A stretch of DNA of 64,000 nucleotides from Spirosoma endbachense. Its GTDB lineage: Bacteria; Bacteroidota; Bacteroidia; Cytophagales; Spirosomataceae. Made by a program: the position numbers and the translations under genes. Within the stretch, counting starts at the first letter, position 1, and each line of letters opens with the position of its first letter. Positions 1 to 7,632 of this stretch are shown here, one piece after another. The notes under the pieces are model-generated. The model was not told where the DNA came from, ran no database searches, and was given only the letters and a program-made list of their open reading frames with translations. The stretch is from contig NZ_CP045997.1 in NCBI RefSeq assembly GCF_010233585.1, positions 2,823,446 to 2,887,445 of the forward strand, read 5' to 3'.

Positions 1-437
1 TCAACCATATCGGGTACCACCTCAAATACGGGAGTAACGGTAGCTTTCAGATACTTGCTCAGGTATGTTCTTCCTTCTTCGACAGCCTTCAGTGCCTCCA
101 CCCATTCACTTTTCGACGCATCTTTTAACAGATACGCGTGAACTCCAGTTTCCAACGCTTTTTTAACCAGACCTGTCGATTGATAGGCCGAGAATATAAT
201 GATTTTCAGACCGGGATGACGATGATATAACTCTGGGACTAAATCCAGACTATTTTTTCCCTCCACGTTCAAATCAAGGATCAATACGGCTGGCAGCATA
301 CTGGTACAAACCGATATGATTTCTTTCAGTGAGGTAGCAACACCAACCAATTCATAGCCTTCGATGCTGTTAAGCATCAGTCTGATCCCATCGAGAACCA
401 CCGGATGGTCATCTGCCACAACAATTCGGATAGGCAT
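1..437 (-). CDS. Response regulator, receiver domain (partial, NarL/LuxR type)
   Basis: The gene runs off the left edge; 145 residues are visible and no stop codon is reached. The protein begins MPIRIVVADDHPVVLDG, with the acidic pair at residues 9-10, the phospho-acceptor Asp in LILDLNVEG and the conserved Lys in YLLKDAS, so the receiver domain looks functional. The DDHP start and the GVHAYLLKDAS segment are typical of NarL/FixJ regulators, which usually carry a LuxR-type helix-turn-helix at the C-terminus; that part is outside the window. It starts 22 bp downstream of the MscS gene stop, so the two are probably cotranscribed. The sensor partner is not visible. Confidence 0.85.
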   Translation of the reverse strand, partial: MPIRIVVADDHPVVLDGIRLMLNSIEGYELVGVATSLKEIISVCTSMLPAVLILDLNVEGKNSLDLVPELYHRHPGLKIIIFSAYQSTGLVKKALETGVHAYLLKDASKSEWVEALKAVEEGRTYLSKYLKATVTPVFEVVPDMV

Positions 438-459
438 AAGCTAAGTGGAGTTAGGGTGG

Positions 460-1569
460 CTATACTTCTTTGGGCCGTAATTCTTCGGCCAGCATCAGGC
501 GCGTTTGCGGAAGACTTTGCGGGTATTCATCACGAATGAAAGCGATCAGTTGTTCACGCAGGTGACAGCGTAGATCAAACGCAGAAGGAGCATCAGGAGC
601 AGAAGCCAATACGCGCACCTGAATACAGGTCGGCGTTGTGTCGGTAACCTGAACAGCAAAACTTTCGCCCGTCCAGAGTGGGTCATTTTCAGCTATTTCA
701 CGGGCTTTTTCGCGGATTTTATCGACGGGTACGTTGTAATCCAGATACAGAAAAATGGCACCAATAATAGACGCGTCGGAGCGGGTCCAGTTTTCGAACG
801 GCGTTTCGACAAAGTACGTAATCGGTAAAATTAACCGACGGCGATCCCAAAGCCGAACGATGACACTGGTGAGGTTGATTTCCTCAATACGTCCCCACTC
901 CTTTTCGACAACTACGGCATCGTCTAATCGTATTTGCTGATTGAAGGCAATCTGAATCCCAGCCAGCAAGTTAGCCAGTGTTTTTTGAGCTGCGAAACCG
1001 ATTACGACCGATACAACCCCCGCCGAAGTCAGCACACTGAGCCCCACTTTTCGGCTTCCCTGAAATGAAATCAATATTAATGACACACCCACTATAATGA
1101 TCCCAATGGCGACCAGACGCCTTGCAAACCGCACCTGCGTTACAAACTTTCGCTGCGAGAGGTTAACATCTTTCGTTGTGTCGTACTGTCGAATGACGAT
1201 TAACTCCCCAACTTTCAGCAACGTAATACTTAGCCAGGTTGCCGTAATCAGAAATAAAACCTCCGCCGTTTTATCGGCAATCGGATGCCGACGCAAAAAA
1301 CGCTCTGGCTGAATGTTGGTAGCCAGCAGAAAAAACAAAGAGGGTACAAACGCCCAGAATGCCCAACGCACATGGGTTTTGAGAAAATCCAGTGTTTGAA
1401 AAGCACGACGTCGAACAATAAATCGGATGAGCTGAGTGACGACAAGATCAACTGCCAGCCCCAAAACGACAGCCGTTGTCAGCAAAACCCAACCCGATAG
1501 ATCCCGGTTCGGGACATACCCGAACCAACGGACTATAGCTCGTATCCATGACTCTACTTGTTGCTGCAT
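460..1569 (-). CDS. MscS-family small-conductance mechanosensitive channel
   Basis: Inner-membrane channel of the MscS superfamily, 369 residues from the chosen ATG (MQQQVESW). A longer frame reaches 1635, but this ATG is preceded by AGGAGG and gives a plausible N-terminus. Four or five hydrophobic segments lie in the first 200 residues. They are followed by the MscS signature: a pore helix with alternating Gly/Ala (VGFAAQKTLANLLAG), the QIRLDDAVVV beta-domain and the RRRLILPITYF segment leading to a cytoplasmic domain. MscS channels open under membrane tension and release solutes during hypo-osmotic shock. It lies just upstream of a response regulator on the same strand. Confidence 0.88.
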   Translation of the reverse strand: MQQQVESWIRAIVRWFGYVPNRDLSGWVLLTTAVVLGLAVDLVVTQLIRFIVRRRAFQTLDFLKTHVRWAFWAFVPSLFFLLATNIQPERFLRRHPIADKTAEVLFLITATWLSITLLKVGELIVIRQYDTTKDVNLSQRKFVTQVRFARRLVAIGIIIVGVSLILISFQGSRKVGLSVLTSAGVVSVVIGFAAQKTLANLLAGIQIAFNQQIRLDDAVVVEKEWGRIEEINLTSVIVRLWDRRRLILPITYFVETPFENWTRSDASIIGAIFLYLDYNVPVDKIREKAREIAENDPLWTGESFAVQVTDTTPTCIQVRVLASAPDAPSAFDLRCHLREQLIAFIRDEYPQSLPQTRLMLAEELRPKEV

Positions 1570-1850
1570 GACCTCCTGCCCCGATTTAGATGATTTACAA
1601 AAATTTGTAATCACGGTCACAAAAATAAGGGCCATGATCTAAGTGGGCCTTATCCGGGGCATTTAATCTTCTAATATCGTATGCGCTGACTCAGTTTCAG
1701 TTCTCAGCGGACCAAATAGTGCATGATGGGGTGGAGTTAATAAACTTTGGCAGATTACTAACTGACTTTGGCTATACTCATACGGTCGTTGTGTCTCTTC
1801 AATCGGGCTGGCAGTTTTGTTGGTTTAGCAAGGGTTATGGGTTCATTAGT

Positions 1851-2654
1851 TTATCGAAATTGAAAGTGATCAATGAACTGCCGCCTGAAGTGCCGACCTA
1901 AGGGTACTCTATGCTGGCCTATAATGACCTCATGTTCAGTGAATAAGTCGACTTTTTGAATATTTATAGCAAAGGATCGATGTACGCGAACTAAAGTCTC
2001 CAGATTGAGTCGCTCCAATAAAGAGCTTAGCGTTAGCCGGAGAACAAACTTCCGATTGGTTGTAATTAGTGTAACGTACATGTTATTGGCTTCCAGTAGA
2101 ATAATGTCATTGAGGGCTACTTTGACAAATTGATAATTATATTTTATGAATATGTTATCGTCAATCATAAAGATTGCTTCACGCCCAAGTTTGTGTTTTT
2201 TTAGTTCACTTCTATCCTCCAGTTCAACCTCCTCCAGCCTTTCCGTAGGCAACTTAGCAACACTTTTATCATTTAATGAGCCAACTACCGCATCAATTGT
2301 CTGAAATAGTTCATCAAAACTTACTGGCTTGTGCAGGTAGGTTACCGGATTTGCAGGATTAGTTTGGGCTGGTGGCGGTAATTGCTCGGAGGCCGGATCT
2401 GTCAGGTAAATGATGGCAAGCGGATTTAGGAGCCTGAGTTGACGTACTGTTTCAGCACTACTCCAGTTCCCTTTTAACTCAACGTCACAAAATGCCAGAT
2501 CAATGGCTGTTTGTTTGTGAATACCTACTGCCGCTCGACCTGTTGTGGCGGTTTTGACAGCATAACTTCCTGATTTCTCCAAAACCTGCGCCAGATAAGC
2601 GGTCGACGAGGTATCGTGGCTGATGAGCAGCACTTTACGTTTATTATTTTTCAT
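1851..2654 (-). CDS. LytTR-family response regulator, divergent from the curli operon
   Basis: Response regulator of 267 residues from the ATG of MKNNKRKVLLI. An N-terminal receiver-like domain (about residues 1-125) keeps the phospho-acceptor Asp (AFCDVELKG) and the Lys (YLHKPVS), but the usual acidic pair at the start reads SHD, so the acid pocket is weaker than normal. The C-terminal LytTR DNA-binding domain (about 165-265) shows VALNDIILLEANNMYV and the LETLVRVHRSFAIN motif. It is transcribed away from the curli genes across a 444-bp gap. By position it could do the job that CsgD does in enterobacteria; that is inference, as LytTR and CsgD are unrelated in their DNA-binding domains. Confidence 0.88.
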   Translation of the reverse strand: MKNNKRKVLLISHDTSSTAYLAQVLEKSGSYAVKTATTGRAAVGIHKQTAIDLAFCDVELKGNWSSAETVRQLRLLNPLAIIYLTDPASEQLPPPAQTNPANPVTYLHKPVSFDELFQTIDAVVGSLNDKSVAKLPTERLEEVELEDRSELKKHKLGREAIFMIDDNIFIKYNYQFVKVALNDIILLEANNMYVTLITTNRKFVLRLTLSSLLERLNLETLVRVHRSFAINIQKVDLFTEHEVIIGQHRVPLGRHFRRQFIDHFQFR

Positions 2655-3098
2655 GGTGTGATAGTTTATGCTTTTGATAATCAAGCATTTGCCCTATTGA
2701 AGGACGAGAGGTAAAATAGGGCGTCGTAAAGGAAAAAGTCAATTCTTCCTTATACACGTTTTATTTTGCGGTAACAAAAAGCCATTTTATTAGCCGTACG
2801 GTATACTGCTTACGTACAAAAAAAAGCTGTTTAATAACCAAAACAGGTCGTTTACTACCCTTTTCAAGCACGACGTTCTTTTACCTTTCACCTTTGTTTC
2901 GTCATCAGGGTAACCCTACTGACCCAGTTAAACAGTAACTCATCCAGCCGCAATCTGCCAAACAGACAAGTAAATTCTTGTTCGATGGCCGTAAGCAGTA
3001 CGATTTTTTGAATGGCTTGATGAGTCATTGTTTCTGTTGGTTAGCGGGTCGTGAACCTTAGTTGACGCTATCCTATACACCATTAGTGATCTTCCGGT
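2655..3098. other. Divergent control region between the LytTR regulator and the curli operon
   Basis: A 444-bp AT-rich gap that must hold the promoters of both divergent units. I found no convincing TTG-N19-TAnnTTTG promoter. A 46-codon minus-strand frame lies inside it (2888-3028, listed separately with low confidence). No tRNA, large repeat or mobile-element end is visible. Confidence 0.4.
2888..3028 (-). CDS. Possible small protein (46 aa), doubtful
   Basis: An ATG-initiated frame on the minus strand in the curli control region, starting MTHQAIQKIVLLTAIEQEF and ending MTKQR. The composition is protein-like (mixed amphipathic, Leu/Val-rich, few rare residues). There is no recognisable domain, no strong ribosome-binding site, and no family I know. 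It could equally be a chance open frame in a regulatory region. Confidence 0.18.
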   Translation of the reverse strand: MTHQAIQKIVLLTAIEQEFTCLFGRLRLDELLFNWVSRVTLMTKQR

Positions 3099-3497
3099 AT
3101 GAAAAAACTAGCTCTCTCCAGCCTGGCTATGCTATCTGCATTAGCCTCAACTGCCCAGAACCATATATCCATTAGTCAACAGGGTTCTCCGGGCAACCAC
3201 GCCATGGTTTCGCAATCGGGTAGTGGTAACAGCGTCATTATCAATCAAAACAGTACCGATTCGAGCAGCAGTGGGCAAACCGGGAACCGAATTAGCCTAC
3301 GGGTGGATACAAACACCCAAACGACGATCAATCAGCGCAGTGACGGCCCAAACTTGGTCGAACTGTCGCAGGAGGGTCAATCCTCGGCGATTATTAACCA
3401 ACCGTCAGGAACGGACAACAATACGGTGACGCTGCTTCCTGGCCAGAAGCCGGTCAACCACCAGCCCCGCACTTCCAAACGGCGTCAACGCCGGTGA
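3099..3497 (+). CDS. Curlin-repeat amyloid subunit with basic C-terminus
   Basis: Secreted amyloid subunit, 132 residues. A signal peptide (MKKLALSSLAMLSALASTAQ) is followed by four or five curlin-type strand-loop units with Q-x-G and N-x-x-x-x-x-Q spacing, such as ISISQQGSPGNHAMVSQSG and VELSQEGQSSAIINQ. The C-terminus is strongly basic (RTSKRRQRR). In E. coli the nucleator CsgB also carries positively charged C-terminal repeats, so a nucleator role is possible here, though the Bacteroidetes assignments are not settled. First gene of the curli operon, 52 bp before the second curlin gene. Confidence 0.8.
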   Translation: MKKLALSSLAMLSALASTAQNHISISQQGSPGNHAMVSQSGSGNSVIINQNSTDSSSSGQTGNRISLRVDTNTQTTINQRSDGPNLVELSQEGQSSAIINQPSGTDNNTVTLLPGQKPVNHQPRTSKRRQRR

Positions 3498-3549
3498 TTA
3501 CGCACGCTTCTATCTAGTTTTATGTTTCACTTATTATTTTCTATTCACA

Positions 3550-4485
3550 ATGAAAAAAATACTATTGACAGGAGCAACCTTACTGGTTGTTGCCGCAACA
3601 AGTTTTGCTCAGTATAATGAAGCCTTCCTGAATCAGGCCGGTCTCTATAATGATGGCAAAGTGTACCAGACTGGTCAGCTACACGATGCATACATTTATC
3701 AGAACGGTAACGGTACTAGTTCGTCGTTCAATAAATCAACGTTAGCTCAGGAGGGTTATGACCAATTTGCCGAGTCCAGACAAAACGGGCACGGCCATGA
3801 GGTTAATTCATTCCAACGCGGAGATCAAATCAACTGGGCTTATTTTAAACAGGAAAAGGCGAATTCATCGGCCTTCTCGCGGCAATTTGGACGGAGTAAC
3901 TACATCTCTTCCAGCCAGATAAGCGTAGATGGAACAGCGGCAAAAGCGGAGTTCCTGCAGGAAGGTAATCGCAACCGGATTTTTCTGGACTATCAGTCGG
4001 ATCAGATCGTGGGGTTTGACATTACCAACTCATTTATTCGGCAAAGGGGTAATGATAACCTGGCGAGACTTACGCAGATCGGCGATGCGAACACGGGCGA
4101 AATTTACCAGAATAATAACTGGAACGAAGCCATCGGTGAGCAATACGGAAGTCGCAATAAACTACGCATCGACCAGCAGGGTTCACCTACCTGGTATGAT
4201 CGCAATTACGCGTATGTTCGGCAGGAAGGCGATTTGAACCAGGCCAAGACCTATCAGGATGGGGTTAGAAATACCATCAGACTGGTACAGGCTTTTGGTC
4301 CAAATAACTACGCCGATATAAATCAGTATGGATCAGACCACCTCGTCAGAGGGTTTGATGGCATTAATGCGCGTCAGGATGGAGCGAATAACCGTCTGGA
4401 ATCGCTACAGACGGGCAATGGTCAAACGCTGTACATCAACCAGAATGGTAACTCTAATCTAGGGTTTGTTCGGCAGAGCAACTAA
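3550..4485 (+). CDS. Major curlin-repeat protein (CsgA-like)
   Basis: Secreted protein of 311 residues with signal peptide MKKILLTGATLLVVAATSFAQ. The mature part is about a dozen imperfect repeats of 22-24 residues, each with Q-x-G-x-x-N signatures (for example VYQTGQLHDAYIYQNGNG, LTQIGDANTGEIYQNNN and LRQDG-like variants), and is rich in Asn, Gln, Gly and Tyr. Such repeats fold into the stacked beta-strands of curli amyloid. It is about twice the length of E. coli CsgA (151 residues), so each subunit would carry more rungs. Secretion is presumably through the CsgG encoded downstream. Confidence 0.88.
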   Translation: MKKILLTGATLLVVAATSFAQYNEAFLNQAGLYNDGKVYQTGQLHDAYIYQNGNGTSSSFNKSTLAQEGYDQFAESRQNGHGHEVNSFQRGDQINWAYFKQEKANSSAFSRQFGRSNYISSSQISVDGTAAKAEFLQEGNRNRIFLDYQSDQIVGFDITNSFIRQRGNDNLARLTQIGDANTGEIYQNNNWNEAIGEQYGSRNKLRIDQQGSPTWYDRNYAYVRQEGDLNQAKTYQDGVRNTIRLVQAFGPNNYADINQYGSDHLVRGFDGINARQDGANNRLESLQTGNGQTLYINQNGNSNLGFVRQSN

Positions 4486-4583
4486 TTCATACGGGTGCAA
4501 CTCAGGCTGTCGCCATAGGCAGCAGTCTGAGTTTTCTATGCTCTTTCAGACTTATATCCACCCTCACAGTTCATTCAAAAGCT

Positions 4584-5060
4584 ATGATACGGCATCTACT
4601 GACTTTTTGCTTAGGTATTATTGCGCTGAGCGCGTCGGCTCAGTCAGACGCGTTCTGGAAACAGACAGGCACCGGAACAAACACGCTTGTGCAACAGGCC
4701 ATAGTGTCGGGAAACGTAACCGCAGGGTCAACCGTACTCATCGACCAGGCCGGTACAGGGAATAAGCTACTAACCAGCAGTCAGGGAAGTGCCAACGCGA
4801 TGCTGTTGCGACAAACAGGTAATCAGAATCAGCTCGAATTAAACCTGATCGGCAACGGCAATCACTATACCGTCGATCAGATTGGCAATCAAAACGTGCT
4901 GACCATGCCTGACGTGCGATCAAACAATGTCGACGTCCAGCTCATTCAGCGGGGTGACGGCAATCAACTGATCCGGGAAGGCAGCCTGTCTGTTGGTGTG
5001 CCCATGCGAATCGAGCAAACGGGTGGCATGAAAGTGATTCTGACCAATAATCATTTCTGA
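4584..5060 (+). CDS. Third curlin-repeat protein (CsgA/CsgB-like)
   Basis: Secreted protein of 158 residues, signal peptide MIRHLLTFCLGIIALSASAQ. The mature chain has about five curlin units with clear Q-x-G-x-x-N cores (LIDQAGTGNKLL, LLRQTGNQNQLEL, TVDQIGNQNVL, LIQRGDGNQLI, RIEQTGGMKVIL). The final unit lacks the Asn and ends in VILTNNHF. Its size is close to E. coli CsgA/CsgB. It is followed after only 6 bp by csgE, so translation of the two may be coupled. Whether it is a second major subunit or the nucleator cannot be told from sequence. Confidence 0.85.
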   Translation: MIRHLLTFCLGIIALSASAQSDAFWKQTGTGTNTLVQQAIVSGNVTAGSTVLIDQAGTGNKLLTSSQGSANAMLLRQTGNQNQLELNLIGNGNHYTVDQIGNQNVLTMPDVRSNNVDVQLIQRGDGNQLIREGSLSVGVPMRIEQTGGMKVILTNNHF

Positions 5061-5066
5061 TCCGCC

Positions 5067-5600
5067 GTGCGACTGTATCTGATGATACTGTGGATAGCCC
5101 TGAGGCTGTTGACGGTTTCGGCCCATGCCCAGAGTTCTGTGGATGAGTTTGCTGAAATCATGGTCGAAGATTCGCTCGTTGAGGGAATGATGGACGAAAA
5201 TGGCCCTTCCAGTATTGTCCTGGATATTACCCGAACAAAAATTGGCCGGGATTTTTATGAATCTTTCTACCAGCAGTGGAGCAGTTTACCACTTAGTTTA
5301 GCGGCAAATGTATTCACCGATTCAACCGTTGCGAATTCGAACGCATCGGCGGTTTTCAATCTGAGCGAGTTTGTCGTAACGATAGAAGAATTGCCTTCGG
5401 CCGGCAATTCACTGGCGAATATCATTTCGGTCAGCGTTGACAACGAGTTACTCTGGCAGCAATTTGTTCCTTCCCGGCGCGAAGTCATCGACGAATATGC
5501 TACCTATGCCGTAGAGATTGTTCGGGGCTATTTTGCCACGATACAAACGGTAACCAATCAGCTTGGCGACGAAGACCAGCGCGGTACGGGCATAAAATAA
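5067..5600 (+). CDS. csgE: Curli assembly/secretion specificity factor CsgE
   Basis: 177 residues from a GTG start; an in-frame ATG at 5082 would give MILWIALRLLTVSAHAQ, also a good signal peptide. The CsgE core is visible: LDITRTKIGRDFYESFYQQW, a match to the family stretch in which a Thr/Lys/Gly segment precedes FY..F, then VTIEELPS..GN, a W/Q-rich strand, and VEIVRGYF near the C-terminus. In E. coli CsgE is a periplasmic nonamer that caps the CsgG channel and selects curlin substrates. E. coli CsgE is about 129 residues, so this one has a longer N-terminal linker. Confidence 0.88.
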   Translation: MRLYLMILWIALRLLTVSAHAQSSVDEFAEIMVEDSLVEGMMDENGPSSIVLDITRTKIGRDFYESFYQQWSSLPLSLAANVFTDSTVANSNASAVFNLSEFVVTIEELPSAGNSLANIISVSVDNELLWQQFVPSRREVIDEYATYAVEIVRGYFATIQTVTNQLGDEDQRGTGIK

Positions 5601-5697
5601 GGAACATTGGCAACATCCGGCCAATGAATATTCGCCCGGTCGAAACCGGCTTTAGTAGGCATACAATTCACACCACATTTAACTGGAACTTCATCTC

Positions 5698-6117
5698 ATG
5701 GTACGGTCATTACCTATTTGTTTTTTGCTCCTGCTAAGTCTGGCAGGGCAGGCACAATCATTTGTTTATCATCCCAACAATCCATCGTTTGGGGGCAATA
5801 CGTTCAATTATGCATGGATGCTTAGTTCGGCGCAGGCACAGGATAAGCTCAAGGACCCATCGACACCTAAAGCGACGACCTCGTCGAGCACACAGAATAG
5901 CGCACTAACAAGCTTCTCCCAGACGCTTCAGAACCAACTACTTAGTCAGTTATCACGCAACCTGTTTACGAGTCAGTTTGGTGAACAGGGGTTGAAGGAA
6001 GGAACGTTCCAGTTCGGCGACTTACAGGTGATCGTAGCCAACGGCACTGACGGCATAAATATCCAGATTACGGATGGTAAAGGCGGGCAAACGACGATTA
6101 CGGTACCCTATTTTTAA
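5698..6117 (+). CDS. csgF: Curli production assembly component CsgF
   Basis: 139 residues, the normal size for CsgF (138 in E. coli). The signal peptide ends at GQAQS and is followed by the family hallmark FVYHPNNPSFGGNTFNYAWM and the LSSAQAQ stretch. These residues form the N-terminal segment that inserts into the CsgG channel in the known complex. CsgF links the secretion channel to curli nucleation on the cell surface. The gene lies 97 bp after csgE and 52 bp before csgG on the same strand. Confidence 0.93.
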   Translation: MVRSLPICFLLLLSLAGQAQSFVYHPNNPSFGGNTFNYAWMLSSAQAQDKLKDPSTPKATTSSSTQNSALTSFSQTLQNQLLSQLSRNLFTSQFGEQGLKEGTFQFGDLQVIVANGTDGINIQITDGKGGQTTITVPYF

Positions 6118-6169
6118 TAGGTAATAGCCATGTTGAGTAGTTCTATTTTGCTCTAAACCGACCTTTCCC

Positions 6170-7564
6170 ATGTTTACTAACTTACTAAAATGGGCAGCCT
6201 ACGGGCTGGCTCCAGTGGCCTGTTGCTGGCTTTTGAGTGGCTGTAGTGCTTATATGCACCAGCCCAAAGGTATCCGCCCGGCCCGACTAGGGGAAGAAAC
6301 TCCCGTAACAGGTTCGTTACGGACACTTCCCGAACCGAATGAAAAAATCTACGCAGCGGTCTATAAATTCCGCGACCTGACAGGCCAGTATAAACTGACC
6401 GAAACCGGCTCCAACTTCTCAACCGCCGTTACACAGGGAGCAACCAACATTCTGATGAAAGCCCTGGAAGAAAGCAATTGGTTTGTTCCGGTCGAACGGG
6501 AGAATGTGAGCAACCTGCTGAACGAACGGAAAATTATCCGGTCGAGCATGGCGCAATTTAAAAACGAAGACAATAGCCTGCCTCCCTTGCTGTTTGCCGG
6601 GCTTATTATGGAGGGCGGGGTCGTGTCTTATGATGCAAACACAATTACGGGAGGTGCTGGCCTGCGTTATTTTGGTACGGGCGGATCTACACAATATCGG
6701 CAGGACCGGGTTACCGTTTATCTGCGGGCTGTGGCAACCAAAACCGGAAAAATTCTTAAAACGATTTACACATCCAAAACGATTCTGTCGCAGTCTGTAG
6801 ACGGGGGCGTGTTCCGGTTCGTCAATTTTAAGCGATTGCTCGAAGCAGAAACGGGTTTTACTACGACCGAACCAGCACACTTAGCAGTTACAGAAGCCAT
6901 CGAGAAAGCGGTTCATTCAATGGTTCTTGAAGGAATTCGCGACAGTTTATGGACCTCATCGCCCCGATCGGCTGCGCGAACCAAAAACATGGTGAACGCC
7001 TACGAGGAAGAACGATCCGAGATGGTTCAGACCGATGTATACGGCGCCCGTGAACAGATGGCCGTTCCAAGAATCATTGTCCAGCCCTACGGTTCAGCCT
7101 GGCGCTATCAGGGTGATTATTCCTCGCCACTCAATAAAATCGGCTATGGTGCTTCGCTGGAAGTCTATCTGACGCCCTATCTGGCTATTCAGGCAAATGC
7201 CTCGACGGGCACACTGGCAACCAAGCGTTTTCTGTCGATAGATGTCAACGAGTTTACGGGCAATATTTTATTTAGAGCCTTGCCTAATCAGCGATTCACA
7301 CCGTTGTTTTATGCCGGTGCTGGCTATACGATCCGAAAACCGGGTATAATGCTGGAGCCAGCCAACCAGCGATATTTCACCCTTAGTGGAGGTGGAGGTC
7401 TCGAATACCGTTTGTCAGGAACATTGGGACTGCGCGGCACACTGGAATATCATCAACCTTTTACAGACGTGCTGGACGGCCTTGCGGCTGGTACCCGTAA
7501 CGATTATTATGTTCGGGCCAATGCCGGGTTAGTTCTGGTTCTAGGCCATTTTGGTCGTCCCTGA
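6170..7564 (+). CDS. csgG: CsgG-type curli secretion channel with C-terminal beta-barrel-like domain
   Basis: 464 residues. A lipoprotein signal (LLSGCSAY, Cys near residue 25) is followed by a CsgG domain (about 30-260) with the family motifs YKFRDLTGQYK, LMKALEESNWFVPVERENVSNLL and a TM-hairpin region rich in Gly and Tyr (GGAGLRYFGTGGS). In E. coli CsgG is a 277-residue nonameric outer-membrane pore for curlin. Here about 190 more residues follow a short charged linker (EEERSEMVQTD). This tail (about 295-464) has alternating hydrophobic and polar strands, Gly/Tyr-rich turns and an aromatic-rich end, like small outer-membrane beta-barrels. The fold of the tail is inferred. Confidence 0.9.
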   Translation: MFTNLLKWAAYGLAPVACCWLLSGCSAYMHQPKGIRPARLGEETPVTGSLRTLPEPNEKIYAAVYKFRDLTGQYKLTETGSNFSTAVTQGATNILMKALEESNWFVPVERENVSNLLNERKIIRSSMAQFKNEDNSLPPLLFAGLIMEGGVVSYDANTITGGAGLRYFGTGGSTQYRQDRVTVYLRAVATKTGKILKTIYTSKTILSQSVDGGVFRFVNFKRLLEAETGFTTTEPAHLAVTEAIEKAVHSMVLEGIRDSLWTSSPRSAARTKNMVNAYEEERSEMVQTDVYGAREQMAVPRIIVQPYGSAWRYQGDYSSPLNKIGYGASLEVYLTPYLAIQANASTGTLATKRFLSIDVNEFTGNILFRALPNQRFTPLFYAGAGYTIRKPGIMLEPANQRYFTLSGGGGLEYRLSGTLGLRGTLEYHQPFTDVLDGLAAGTRNDYYVRANAGLVLVLGHFGRP

Positions 7565-7632
7565 AAACGATCAGCCTACAGTCAAGTCATCCATTGGTTT
7601 CATACCACACCATCCTTCAATCTTATCTATTT

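Noticed and set aside
1719..1901. A 60-codon plus-strand frame between MscS and the LytTR gene
   Set aside because: It overlaps the 3' end of the LytTR gene and has no recognisable features.
6419..6880. A 153-codon minus-strand frame inside csgG
   Set aside because: Entirely antisense to a well-supported CsgG domain; its composition is that of a shadow frame.
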